The position numbers were made by a program, and so were the translations under genes. This document shows positions 8,278 through 16,457 of a stretch of 64,000 nucleotides of DNA, in pieces. The stretch spans positions 37,895 through 101,894 of the forward strand of contig JABXGR010000005.1 of the NCBI GenBank assembly GCA_013538805.1, read 5' to 3'. The notes under the pieces were generated by a model. The model saw nothing but the letters and a program-made list of their open reading frames with translations, was not told where the DNA came from and did not search any database. The DNA is from Candidatus Nitrosocaldus schleperae. GTDB lineage: Archaea > Thermoproteota > Nitrososphaeria > Nitrososphaerales > Nitrosocaldaceae. How positions within the stretch are numbered: position 1 is the first letter of the stretch; every line of letters begins with the position of its first letter.

Positions 8278-9588
8278 ATGCATGTGCAGGGTGATGCTGT
8301 AAGGGCTACTGTGGATGAGTGCCTATCCATGCAGGATGGTATAATGGTAGAGTTGAGGGGATGGGTTGCTAACAAGAGTGATATAGGCTCTCTAACATTC
8401 ATACTCTTGCGTGATGGCTCAAACTATATACAGTTGGTAGGGAAGAAGGGAGCAAGTAGTGAAGATGTAATCAGTATTATGAAGGATGTTAGCATAGAGT
8501 CTGCAATACTTGCTAGAGGTACACTTCGCTCAGATGCTAGAGCATTGAATGGGAAGGAAGTGCTAGTCAAGGATATAGAGGTTATAGCAAGGGCAGAGGA
8601 GCCATGGCCAATAAACAAGAGTACTGTAAGATCTGCATCCTTCCTTTATGATAACAGGCATCTCTCGATAAGGGGTATGAAGAGCAGTTCTATAATGAAG
8701 ATAAGGAGCGAGTTGATCAAGGCTGCATTTGACTTCTTCTACGAGCATGGGTTCACCTTCATAACTGCACCATCCATAGTAGGCACTGCAGTGGAAGGAG
8801 GCGCAACACTCTTTGAGTTGGATTACTTTGGTAAGAAGGTGTACTTGACGCAGAGTGCACAGTTCTACGAAGAGGCTGCCATATGCTCATTTGGCAAGGT
8901 ATTCACCATGCAGCCAGCATTTAGAGCAGAGAAGAGTAAGACACCTAAACATCTTACAGAGTTCATAATGATAGAGGCTGAGGTTGCATTCAACACACAG
9001 GAGGATAACATGAGGCTTCAAGAGGAGCTCTTAACATACATCTGCAATAGGGTTGCAGAGAGGAGGAAGAGGGAGTTTGATATCCTAGGGAGAAGGTTGA
9101 AGCCAGTAGAGAGACCATTCCCAAGGCTCAAGTATGATGAGGTTAGGGATACTGCAATGAAGCATGGAGTAAACTTTGAGTGGGGTGAAGATATACCAAC
9201 AGAGGCTGAGAGGCTGATCTCAAGGATGTTTGAGCAACCATTCTTCATAACAGATTATCCATTGAGTGCTAGAAGCTTCTACCATATGTGTAGAGATGAT
9301 GATCCAAGGATAACGCTATCCTCCGATCTTATCGCTCCAGAGGGCTTTGGCGAGATAGCAACTGGAGGGCAAAGGATACATGATTACAACACACTCCTTG
9401 AGAGGATAAGGAGCAACAACCTTCCTCTAGAGTCGTTCAGATGGTACCTTGATCTTAGGAGGTATGGAATGCCACCACATGCTGGCTTTGGGATAGGGGT
9501 TGAGAGGGTGCTTAGATGGTTATGCAACCTCAAGCATATAAGGGCTACATCACTCTTCCCTAGAACAATAACTAGGGTATACCCCTAA
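8278..9588 (+). CDS. asnS: Asparaginyl-tRNA synthetase
   Basis: This class IIb aminoacyl-tRNA synthetase of 436 residues charges tRNA-Asn. An N-terminal OB-fold anticodon domain (about 18-115, VELRGWVANKSDIGSLTFILLRDGS) is followed by the catalytic core. Motif 2 is FRAEKSKTPKHLTEFIMIEAE, and motif 3 is GMPPHAGFGIGVERVLRWLCNL. The RAEKSKTPKHL loop and FRWYLDLRRYGMPPHAGFGIG favour AsnRS over AspRS. A TATA-like TTTAAAA lies about 21 bases before the ATG. The gene diverges from the ThiI-like gene, with which it may share a tRNA-related regulatory region. Confidence 0.9.
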   Translation: MHVQGDAVRATVDECLSMQDGIMVELRGWVANKSDIGSLTFILLRDGSNYIQLVGKKGASSEDVISIMKDVSIESAILARGTLRSDARALNGKEVLVKDIEVIARAEEPWPINKSTVRSASFLYDNRHLSIRGMKSSSIMKIRSELIKAAFDFFYEHGFTFITAPSIVGTAVEGGATLFELDYFGKKVYLTQSAQFYEEAAICSFGKVFTMQPAFRAEKSKTPKHLTEFIMIEAEVAFNTQEDNMRLQEELLTYICNRVAERRKREFDILGRRLKPVERPFPRLKYDEVRDTAMKHGVNFEWGEDIPTEAERLISRMFEQPFFITDYPLSARSFYHMCRDDDPRITLSSDLIAPEGFGEIATGGQRIHDYNTLLERIRSNNLPLESFRWYLDLRRYGMPPHAGFGIGVERVLRWLCNLKHIRATSLFPRTITRVYP

Positions 9589-9633
9589 TAGCATAATATA
9601 GTAGGATGTAGTTCTATAGCATGAAATAAACTT

Positions 9634-9643
9634 ATTTATATAA
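9634..9643 (+). promoter_or_regulatory. TATA box of the 9666 membrane-protein gene
   Basis: TTTATATAAA is centred 27-28 bases before the ATG at 9666, the spacing expected for a leaderless archaeal transcript. Confidence 0.6.
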
Positions 9644-9665
9644 AGGGGATGAGATTAACTAATCA

Positions 9666-10106
9666 ATGTCCAAGGATAGGCATAGAGAGGTATTGAAGCG
9701 CGATATAATACTCAAACTGTTATCATTTACTCTAGCCTTTGTTATAATTGATACGATGATAACATACTATGGCATCTCACTTGAATGGGTACCTGCATAC
9801 CTTGAGACCAGCATAATCTACAACCTTTATGGGCTCGATGCCTTCATGGCGGGCAAGATTTTGATTGGTGCCCTAGTCATATACATCTTCTATAGGAACC
9901 TTATGATGAGCATGGCTAAGGGTAGGAAGATTTACAGCATAATCCTACTAGCATTTGCATCTGTATCGTGGTTTGCAGTCATCTCAAACATCCTTGTGAT
10001 CATAGACCTAAACTACATTCTCGACATATACTATCTTGCAATAGTGCCAGTGAGCGCTATCCTGCTATTCCTACATGGATTATGGTGGATTAGACTCAAG
10101 GTTTAG
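9666..10106 (+). CDS. Four-helix membrane protein, DUF5658-like
   Basis: The 146-residue protein has a basic N-terminus and four membrane segments (about 14-33, 58-76, 88-110 and 117-142). The layout FVIIDTMITYYGI, then ETSIIYNLYGLDAFMAGKILIG (Asp and Thr in helix 1, Glu-Asn before a Lys in helix 2) resembles DUF5658 membrane proteins of archaea. No function is known for that family. It stands alone with a clear TATA box. The family match is by pattern only. Confidence 0.6.
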   Translation: MSKDRHREVLKRDIILKLLSFTLAFVIIDTMITYYGISLEWVPAYLETSIIYNLYGLDAFMAGKILIGALVIYIFYRNLMMSMAKGRKIYSIILLAFASVSWFAVISNILVIIDLNYILDIYYLAIVPVSAILLFLHGLWWIRLKV

Positions 10107-10164
10107 ATCTATGTTATAGATTAAATCATGATATGCTTAATGCTGATGATACTCACTGTATTGC

Positions 10165-10184
10165 TTAATTAATTAATTAATAAT
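10165..10184. repeat. TTAA/ATTA tetranucleotide run
   Basis: About five ATTA units lie in the 180-base gap between the membrane-protein gene and cysH. A similar run precedes the Mut7-C gene. They look like slippage-prone spacers. Confidence 0.55.
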
Positions 10185-10272
10185 CATGCAATTGCTTACA
10201 GTTATCATCTCATAATACCCTAACCCGCATCTCTTTCATATACTATCTAACATTTATGAATCAAGGCTTAGG

Positions 10273-10280
10273 TTTATAAA
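10273..10280 (+). promoter_or_regulatory. TATA box of cysH-sat
   Basis: TTTATAAA is centred 26-27 bases before the ATG at 10303. The spacing supports that ATG over the TTG at 10288, which would lie upstream of the predicted transcript start. Confidence 0.6.
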
Positions 10281-10302
10281 TAATTGGTTGGAAACCTCCT
10301 CC

Positions 10303-11025
10303 ATGCAAAGTATTGAGGCTATAGCCAAGGAGTTTGAGAGCAAGAGTGCTGAGGAACTGCTCAGATGGGCAATAGATAAGTTTCATCCAAGGATTGCTCT
10401 AGCATCAAGTTTTGGGGCAGAGGATGTTGTGCTTATAGACATGCTGGCAAGGATAAGGAAGGATGCTAGGATCTTCACTCTAGATACTGGAAGGCTAAAC
10501 CAGGAGACCTATGATGTTATGGATGCTATAAGGGATAGATATGGCGTAAGCATAGAGGTCTACTTCCCAGATGCAAAGGAGGTTGAGGAGATGGTGAGGA
10601 AGCATGGGTTCAACCTATTCTACCATAGCGTTGAGTTGAGGAAGCTATGCTGTGAGGTTAGGAAGGTTAAGCCATTGAATAGAGCCTTGAATGGTTTGGA
10701 TGCATGGATAACTGGACTTAGAAGGGAGCAGGCAGATACTAGAGCAAATATAGCAAAGGTTGAGGTTGATATGCAGCATAATGGGATATTGAAGATAAAC
10801 CCTCTAGCAGACTGGACATGGAGTATGGTATGGGAGTATATAAGGAGGAATAACGTACCATACAACAAACTACACGATAAGGGTTATCCAAGCATAGGAT
10901 GTGAGCCATGCACTAGAGCAGTACAGCCTGGAGAACCTTTCAGGGCAGGTAGATGGTGGTGGGAGCAGGATTCATACAAGGAGTGTGGGCTACACTTGAA
11001 CCCGCTCAAGAAGGACAGACATTAA
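10303..11025 (+). CDS. cysH: Assimilatory adenylyl-sulfate (APS/PAPS) reductase
   Basis: CysH reduces activated sulfate to sulfite with thioredoxin as donor. The 240-residue product has the PP-loop-like SFGAEDVVLIDM and TLDTGRLNQETYD segments. The cysteine pairs CC (116-117) and C200/C203 (GCEPC) bind a 4Fe-4S cluster, and the C-terminal ECGLH (227-231) holds the catalytic Cys. The cluster cysteines are typical of enzymes that use APS directly, which fits the absence of an APS kinase beside sat. The start is set by the TATA spacing. sat follows after 24 bases, giving a two-gene sulfate-assimilation operon whose electrons would come from the thioredoxin system. Confidence 0.93.
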   Translation: MQSIEAIAKEFESKSAEELLRWAIDKFHPRIALASSFGAEDVVLIDMLARIRKDARIFTLDTGRLNQETYDVMDAIRDRYGVSIEVYFPDAKEVEEMVRKHGFNLFYHSVELRKLCCEVRKVKPLNRALNGLDAWITGLRREQADTRANIAKVEVDMQHNGILKINPLADWTWSMVWEYIRRNNVPYNKLHDKGYPSIGCEPCTRAVQPGEPFRAGRWWWEQDSYKECGLHLNPLKKDRH

Positions 11026-11049
11026 CTAGTAGGATAGTATAGGATCTCT

Positions 11050-12243
11050 ATGAAAGGCATTATTGAACCACATGGAGGGAGGCTGATCAAAAGGGTCCTT
11101 GATAAGAGTGCTAGGGAGAAGGTACTGAACGATGATGATATCCCCAAGGTTTACATAGATGATGATCTGGCAAGTGATGTTGAGAATATTGCAGATGGTA
11201 TACTCAGCCCACTTGAGGGTTTTATGGGTTATGATGATCTTATACATGTGCTAAGAGAGGGGAGGCTTGCCAATGGTATCCCATGGACCATACCCATCCT
11301 GCTTGATGTTGATGATGATACAGCAGCAAGGATGAAGGATGCAAGGGATGTCTTACTTGTAGGTAAGAAGAGCAGTGCTATGGCATTGATGCATGTTGAG
11401 GATCACTACAGATATGATAGGATGGAGATAGCAAGGAAAGTATACCAGACTGATGATAGATCACATCCTGGAGTAGTAAAGACATTGGCTATGAATGATA
11501 ACTTTGTACATGGTAAGATAACCCTAGTAAGCAGAGCAGGTAGCAGTGCCAATACCAATAGCAGTAATGATGAGGGCAAGTATGGGCTTAGGAGGTATAG
11601 GCTCACCCCAGAGGAGTCTAGAGCAATAATTGCAGAGAAGGGTTGGAGGAGCGTTGTAGGCTTCCAGACAAGGAATATACCACATCTAGCACATGAGATG
11701 CTCCAAAAGTCTGTACTCAACTTCTTTGATGCGCTCTTTGTAAACCCGCTTATAGGCAGGAAGAAGTCTGGTGACTTTAAGGATGAGGTTATAATTAGAG
11801 CATATGAGGTGCTTATAGAGAACTACTATCCAAAGGAGAGGGTGCTCTTTGCTACACTACATACTGAGATGAGGTATGCTGGACCCAAGGAGGCTATACA
11901 CCATGCTATAATGCGCAAGAACCTTGGATGTACACACTTCATAGTTGGTAGAGACCATGCTGGTGTAGGCTCATTCTATCATCCATTCGCTGCACAAGAG
12001 ATATTCAAGGAGTACCCAGATCTAGGCATAGAGCCTGTCTTCTTCCCTGCATTCTTCTACTGCAAGAGGTGTATGGGAATAGTTAGTGAGAGGATGTGCC
12101 CCCATCCTCTTGACTACAGGCTTGAGTTGAGTGGTACAAGGCTTAGGAAGATGATAAACGAGGGTGAGAGACCCTCAGAACTCCTCATGAGGCCAGAGGT
12201 TGTTGATGTTATAATGCAACATAATGATCCATTCGTGTCATAG
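11050..12243 (+). CDS. sat: Sulfate adenylyltransferase (ATP sulfurylase)
   Basis: Sat makes APS and pyrophosphate from ATP and sulfate. The 397-residue protein has the nucleotide-binding motif FQTRNIPHLAHE (family QTRNPxHxAHE) and the GRDHAGVGSFY motif. A CKRCMGIVSERMCPH segment near residues 338-352 is a probable zinc site, as in thermophilic sulfurylases. The C-terminus ends at LSGTRLRKMI...PEVVDVI, without an APS-kinase domain. An Asn/Ser-rich insert (about residues 160-178) interrupts a usually compact region. It is co-transcribed with cysH. The pair supports assimilation rather than energy metabolism. Confidence 0.95.
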   Translation: MKGIIEPHGGRLIKRVLDKSAREKVLNDDDIPKVYIDDDLASDVENIADGILSPLEGFMGYDDLIHVLREGRLANGIPWTIPILLDVDDDTAARMKDARDVLLVGKKSSAMALMHVEDHYRYDRMEIARKVYQTDDRSHPGVVKTLAMNDNFVHGKITLVSRAGSSANTNSSNDEGKYGLRRYRLTPEESRAIIAEKGWRSVVGFQTRNIPHLAHEMLQKSVLNFFDALFVNPLIGRKKSGDFKDEVIIRAYEVLIENYYPKERVLFATLHTEMRYAGPKEAIHHAIMRKNLGCTHFIVGRDHAGVGSFYHPFAAQEIFKEYPDLGIEPVFFPAFFYCKRCMGIVSERMCPHPLDYRLELSGTRLRKMINEGERPSELLMRPEVVDVIMQHNDPFVS

Positions 12244-12304
12244 TATGGCTAGCATAGCATAACATAGCATAGCATTTTAATTACTCATCCTCCTATGCAT
12301 ATAT

Positions 12305-13009
12305 GTGAATGGAGCTAGGCTCAAGACTAATCTTCTGTCTATTGCTCTTACCCTAACCTTGGTTATGCTCCTACTTGCCCCTATCAATACAATCCATGCT
12401 CAGGATGGAGGAAGGAAGGTTGATAAGATAGTTATACCATTTGATGCAGCAAACAGCACTATCGATGCTCCTTCCCTATACAGGTTCAAAGATAGGCATG
12501 TAGCAAACTGGATAGTTACGATAAGTAATAACCTTATCTACAACCCAGAGAATGATGATGCTAAAGTTATCCTAAGGTTCAGGAACAACCTCAATACAAA
12601 TGAGTTCCTTGAGGTGGGCATGACAGGGCAGGATAGAGTGCTATGGTTTGCTGTAGGGAAGGAGAGCATTGGATACATGACCATGTATAGAAACAGCAAT
12701 GCATGGTTCCCTGAACGAGCAATAATGATGACCTATGCTCAAGGTGAGAGGCTTAGCGTTAATAATGGGCAGAGGATAGTGGTTGATAGGCTCAACATAG
12801 AGCAGTTTGCAATAGATAGCGTAGAGGTTTATGGAAGGAATGGGATAGATGCTCCATACAATGCTATTGCAGGGGTTATAACCATAGAGGTTGTATCTGG
12901 CAACCCATTGGATAATCCAATAATGAGTGTACCATTCATAGTTACTGGGGCTGTTGCTGGAATAGTACTCATCCTGCTAAGGCTCAAGAGGAGGGAGAAG
13001 GATACCTAA
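12305..13009 (+). CDS. Secreted, C-terminally membrane-anchored protein of unknown function
   Basis: The 234 residues start at GTG. They show a signal peptide (basic start, hydrophobic 11-27, likely cleavage after Ala near HAQDGG), an extracellular beta-rich domain of about 170 residues and one C-terminal membrane helix (about 208-225) followed by basic residues. The middle part (WIVTISNNLIYNPENDDAKVILRF, RVLWFAVGKESIGYMTMYRN) looks like a jelly-roll surface domain, but I do not recognise the family. A TATA-like TTTTAATTA about 29 bases upstream supports the GTG. It lies between sat and nth as a single gene. Confidence 0.65.
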   Translation: MNGARLKTNLLSIALTLTLVMLLLAPINTIHAQDGGRKVDKIVIPFDAANSTIDAPSLYRFKDRHVANWIVTISNNLIYNPENDDAKVILRFRNNLNTNEFLEVGMTGQDRVLWFAVGKESIGYMTMYRNSNAWFPERAIMMTYAQGERLSVNNGQRIVVDRLNIEQFAIDSVEVYGRNGIDAPYNAIAGVITIEVVSGNPLDNPIMSVPFIVTGAVAGIVLILLRLKRREKDT

Positions 13010-13044
13010 ACGAAAGGATACCTAAACTAGCATGTAATACTATG

Positions 13045-13797
13045 CTATCTTTTGATTTGATCTGTTGTTCTGTTACTGCTATTACTACTGATGATGCTCT
13101 TGTTGCTGCTACCCTTCTCCCTATAATACCTGCACATATCTTTAAGCAAGCATAGATTGCATAGAGGTGCTACTGGCCTGCATACATTCTGTCCAAACAT
13201 AACGAATGTATCGTTTATCCTCTTCCAGTATGCCATATCAACCTTCTCCATAAGCATATGCTCAGTCTCCTCCACACTCCTGCTAGATACCAAGCCTAAT
13301 CTATTGGCTATCCTATGCACATGTGTATCAACTGGTATGGCAGGTTTATCAAATGCATAAACTAGGACGCAGTTTGCAGTCTTCCTTCCAACCCCTGGTA
13401 GCCTCATCAACCCTTCAAGGGTATCTGGAACATCCCCATTGTACTCATCTACAATTATCTTTGCAACCTCCTTTATCCTTCTAGCCTTTACCCTATAGAA
13501 CCCTGCTGGCCTTATTAGTTGCTCTATCTCGCTAACATCTGCATCTGCAAGTGCCCTAGCATCCTTGAACCTTGAGAATAGGTTCCTTACCGCTATCCTT
13601 GTATTCTCATCCCTTGTCCTTGCTGAGAGTATGGTTCCTATGAGTATCCTAAGGGGATCCCTACCCTCTTCCTCCTGTAACTCCCTCAATGCTGTTAGCC
13701 TTGATCTTAAGGCTGAGCCTCCAGCATCCATAACAAGCCTCTTCATCGTCTCATGCATGAGTTCCAGTACCTTTCCTACCACTACTACATCATCCAT
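13045..13797 (-). CDS. nth: Endonuclease III (DNA glycosylase/AP lyase)
   Basis: This base-excision repair enzyme removes oxidised pyrimidines. The helix-hairpin-helix LPGVGRKTANCVL contains the catalytic Lys, and AIPVDTHVHRIANRLGLV holds the catalytic Asp. The 4Fe-4S cluster is formed by Cys with the spacing C-x6-C-x2-C-x5-C (CRPVAPLCNLCLLKDMC). The C-terminus adds about 25 low-complexity Ser/Asn residues. It has 250 residues against roughly 210 in E. coli, the excess lying at the two ends. It diverges from the phosphomevalonate dehydratase genes across a 33-base gap. Confidence 0.94.
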   Translation of the reverse strand: MDDVVVVGKVLELMHETMKRLVMDAGGSALRSRLTALRELQEEEGRDPLRILIGTILSARTRDENTRIAVRNLFSRFKDARALADADVSEIEQLIRPAGFYRVKARRIKEVAKIIVDEYNGDVPDTLEGLMRLPGVGRKTANCVLVYAFDKPAIPVDTHVHRIANRLGLVSSRSVEETEHMLMEKVDMAYWKRINDTFVMFGQNVCRPVAPLCNLCLLKDMCRYYREKGSSNKSIISSNSSNRTTDQIKR

Positions 13798-13830
13798 GCC
13801 CCTCTATAGGCATAAAGGCTTTTAATAGAT

Positions 13831-15075
13831 ATGCTGGTGAAGATGGATATGCAACTAAGCAGGGAAGAGGAGGATGCACTTGATGGTAAGTATGGCGATG
13901 CATTAGCAGTAGCATACAGGATACTCCTTGCAATAGGGAATGCTATGGATGCTGATAGGCTTGTACCTGTAAGATGGGCACACATCTCTGGCGTTAACTA
14001 CAACACCATTGGGGATGCTGGACTAGCATTCCTTGAGAGGATAAGCATGGATGCAGTAGCAAACAATATCAAGGCTAAGGTTACTAGCACGCTTAACCCA
14101 ATGGGCTATGATCCAGTTAAAGGTTATGATGATGATAGGTTCGTTGAGAGGCAGGAGAGGATAAGGAAGGCATACGAGGCTATGGGTATCATAGGTTCAT
14201 ACACATGCATACCATATGAGGTATTCCCAATACCTGCTAGAGGGGAGCATGTATCATTTGCTGAGAGCAATGCTGCGATATATGCAAACTCTATGCTTGG
14301 GCTTGTTACAAACAAGGAGAGTGCCCTTAGTGCTCTTGCAAGTGCATTAACAGGCAAGGCACCATACTCTGCTCTAAGGGTTGAGGAGGCTAGAACTGCT
14401 CATACTATGATAGATGTTAAGCATGATATCAAGGATGAGGTTGATGCTGCATTGCTAGGCTACTTTGCTGGCAAGGTAAATGAGCAGTGCATATCGTTCA
14501 GGTTCAGATCAGGGCTTGTTGAAGGATCGCCTATTGGCGTTGATGGAAGGGCAAGGATCAATGCTAAGGCATTATGCTCAGCCTTGGGCACCTCTGGCTC
14601 AGCTGGCATGTTCATCATAAATGATGTTAATTCTGCTACTCATGATGATGCAAAGTATAGGAGGAGGATAGAATACACGAGTAGGGATGCCATGATGGTT
14701 AAGGATGAGTTGAGTGATGAGGATGATGGCAATGCTATAGTCTTTGGGAGCCCTCAACTAGGGCTGAACGAGCTTGGGATGCTTGCTAACATGCTTAAGG
14801 GCAAGAGGTTCAAAAAGCGTTGTCTACTCTTCTGTGCAAGATGTGTGTATGAGGAGGCAAAGCGTATAGGCTACATCTCTCCAATAGAGCGTGCAGGTGC
14901 AGAGGTTTACTCTGACTGCTGCTCATGCCTAACACCATTGATAAGCAGGGATGAGGTTGATTCTGTGATCACAAATAGCGTAAAGGCAGCATACTACCTC
15001 AAGAACTGGAATAGGGTTGGTGTATGCTTGAAGAGCATGAGGGAGATAGTTAGGGATGAGTGCTATGATGTATAG
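13831..15075 (+). CDS. Phosphomevalonate dehydratase large subunit (aconitase X, DUF521)
   Basis: The 414 residues match the aconitase-X catalytic subunit. In archaea this dehydrates 5-phosphomevalonate to trans-anhydromevalonate 5-phosphate in the modified mevalonate pathway. Features include ALAVAYRILLAIGNAMDADRLVPVRWAHISGVNYNTIGDAG, a long substrate-binding middle part, a SPQLGLNELGMLA motif and late cysteines (LLFCARCVYEEA and AEVYSDCCSCLTPL) that can ligate the Fe-S cluster. In-frame Mets at residues 5 and 7 are alternative starts. Its end overlaps the small subunit gene, so both are made together. It supports archaeal isoprenoid lipid synthesis. Confidence 0.9.
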   Translation: MLVKMDMQLSREEEDALDGKYGDALAVAYRILLAIGNAMDADRLVPVRWAHISGVNYNTIGDAGLAFLERISMDAVANNIKAKVTSTLNPMGYDPVKGYDDDRFVERQERIRKAYEAMGIIGSYTCIPYEVFPIPARGEHVSFAESNAAIYANSMLGLVTNKESALSALASALTGKAPYSALRVEEARTAHTMIDVKHDIKDEVDAALLGYFAGKVNEQCISFRFRSGLVEGSPIGVDGRARINAKALCSALGTSGSAGMFIINDVNSATHDDAKYRRRIEYTSRDAMMVKDELSDEDDGNAIVFGSPQLGLNELGMLANMLKGKRFKKRCLLFCARCVYEEAKRIGYISPIERAGAEVYSDCCSCLTPLISRDEVDSVITNSVKAAYYLKNWNRVGVCLKSMREIVRDECYDV

Positions 15076-15484
15076 TATGAGGTGCAAGGGCATAGTCAAG
15101 GGTTATGGAGAAGGTTATGCTATAGCAACTGCTCAACCCATAAACCTCTTGAGCATAGATTCCAATGGTATAGTGAATGATTCAGCACATATACTCAATG
15201 GCAAGAGCATTGCTGGTAGAGTGCTGATATTCCCAAATGCTATAGGTAGCAGTGTTGGTGCATATAGGTTGTATGCTGCAAAGGTTAACAGCAAGGCTCC
15301 AAATGCAGTTGTATGCTCAAAGGCAGATATAATAACAGCATCAGCATGTGCAATATCCAACATACCCTTGGTTGAATGTCATGAGTTTGATATGCTTATG
15401 GAGTTATGCAGTAAGAGGGATGTGATTGCTACAGTTGATGCTACAAACGCTTTGATAACGTTAAGGATGGAGGAGATGAGATAG
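15056..15484 (+). CDS. Phosphomevalonate dehydratase small subunit (DUF126)
   Basis: This is the swivel-domain partner of the aconitase-X large subunit. The 142 residues hold the family pattern KGYGEGYAIATAQPINLL, then KSIAGRVLIFPNAIGSSVGAYRLYA with the conserved Ser that acts in catalysis, and DIITASACAISNIPLVE. The first ATG overlaps the large-subunit gene by 20 bases. In-frame ATGs at 15065, 15068 and 15077 are also possible, and the last, MRCKGIVKGYGEG, would begin just after the upstream stop. Coupled expression with the large subunit is clear from the overlap. Confidence 0.9.
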   Translation: MSAMMYSMRCKGIVKGYGEGYAIATAQPINLLSIDSNGIVNDSAHILNGKSIAGRVLIFPNAIGSSVGAYRLYAAKVNSKAPNAVVCSKADIITASACAISNIPLVECHEFDMLMELCSKRDVIATVDATNALITLRMEEMR

Positions 15485-15731
15485 ATAAAAAATAAAGGGA
15501 GGGAGGAAAAGAGAGATGGTAGACAAACTTTTGCTAGGCTTTAAATAATCAGTTACAAGCATACTGCATATATTAAGAGGAGATCTTACGTAGTAAGGTT
15601 TGAATATAACCTATACAATATCAGTATCAGATGGGCGATCTGACCCGAGAGGGGATGAAGAGAATCAACTAACTAACCAACTAACTATCATTCGCTCATA
15701 TTAAGAACATAGAACCATCTACCTAGCCTAG
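15485..15731. other. Non-coding spacer before the copper-type regulator
   Basis: This 247-base stretch shows no credible reading frame and no tRNA-like fold. It holds a purine-rich run just after the small-subunit stop and a GAUC/CUGA-containing segment near 15630-15665. That segment superficially recalls box C/D RNA but lacks a proper box set. It may carry an untranslated RNA that I cannot define. Confidence 0.3.
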
Positions 15732-15753
15732 TATCCTATATAAGTATAGGATA
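15732..15753. promoter_or_regulatory. Perfect inverted repeat over the regulator's TATA box
   Basis: The 9-base arms TATCCTATA (15732-15740) and TATAGGATA (15745-15753) flank TAAG. The left arm and loop contain the TATA-like CTATATAAG, centred about 36 bases before the ATG at 15776. A repressor bound here would block TBP. The downstream gene encodes an Lrp/TRASH regulator, so autoregulation is the simple reading. Confidence 0.6.
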
Positions 15754-15775
15754 ACATAATAGAAATGATGATGGC

Positions 15776-16353
15776 ATGTCAATAGATGATGTTGATAGAA
15801 GGTTGATCCTCCTACTTATGCAGGATGGTAGGCAATCCTTCAGAAGGTTGGCAAGGAGTTTAGGTGTGAGTACACCAACAGCAAAGGCAAGGTACGATAG
15901 GCTTGTAAGGCTTGGGCTAATAAAGAGGGTATCTGCCATAATAGATACCTCTATGCTCAACAGTGTTAATGCTCTTCTATACATAAGGCAAACGATGTAC
16001 AGGATGCAATAGCAAGGATGAAGGAGATGGAGGAGATAAACTCCATACTCCTAACATCTGGGGATACAAATGTAGTTATTAAAGCAACTCTAGATAGTAT
16101 AGAATCTCTAGCAGGGCTGATGGCAAAGTTATCAATCATCCCTAATCTACAGATAATCTCAAGCCAGATAGTAACTAAGGTTATCAAGGATGAGCAGATA
16201 ATCCCTAGGTTAGCAGGTGTAAAGTTGGTCTGCCATTACTGCAATGGCAGCATTACAGGAGAGCCCATAGTGCTTGATGGTATACACTACTTCTGCTGCA
16301 CATCATGCCTTAGGTTATTCAGTTCAGAGAGAGGCATAGCAACGCCCCATTAA
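15776..16353 (+). pseudogene. CopR/CopT-like Lrp-family HTH plus TRASH-domain regulator, split by a 1-base frameshift
   Basis: The first part (15776-16012) encodes an AsnC/Lrp-type helix-turn-helix (DVDRRLILLLMQDGRQSFRR, then STPTAKARYDRL) and ends early after LLYIRQTMYRMQ. The second part, read one base back, continues without a break as KANDVQDAIARMKEMEEINSIL. It then gives the RAM-like effector domain and a C-terminal TRASH metal-binding domain with CHYC and YFCCTSC cysteines. Adding one A near 15981-15986 restores a single protein of about 192 residues. TRASH regulators next to copA sense copper in archaea. The break may be real decay, programmed frameshifting or a sequencing error. Identity is sure, functional state is not. 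Confidence 0.85.
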
Positions 16354-16364
16354 CTGCTGGATTA

Positions 16365-16386
16365 GACAATTATATTTACAACTGTC
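16365..16386. promoter_or_regulatory. Inverted repeat around the copA TATA element
   Basis: GACAATT (16365-16371) and AACTGTC (16380-16386) form imperfect arms (6 of 7 pairs) around TATATTTA, a TATA-like core. The site lies just after the regulator gene and before copA. It is a candidate copper-responsive operator. It does not share sequence with the repeat at 15732. Confidence 0.4.
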
Positions 16387-16457
16387 AACCAATCTTGCAT
16401 AAAACCTGCTGTATGATAACGGATGCATTTAATTACAAATACTGTAAATATTATACC

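Noticed and set aside
15600..15680. Possible box C/D guide RNA (CTGA and GATGA-like elements)
   Set aside because: Only one pair of boxes is present, spacing is wrong and no D box follows at the right distance.
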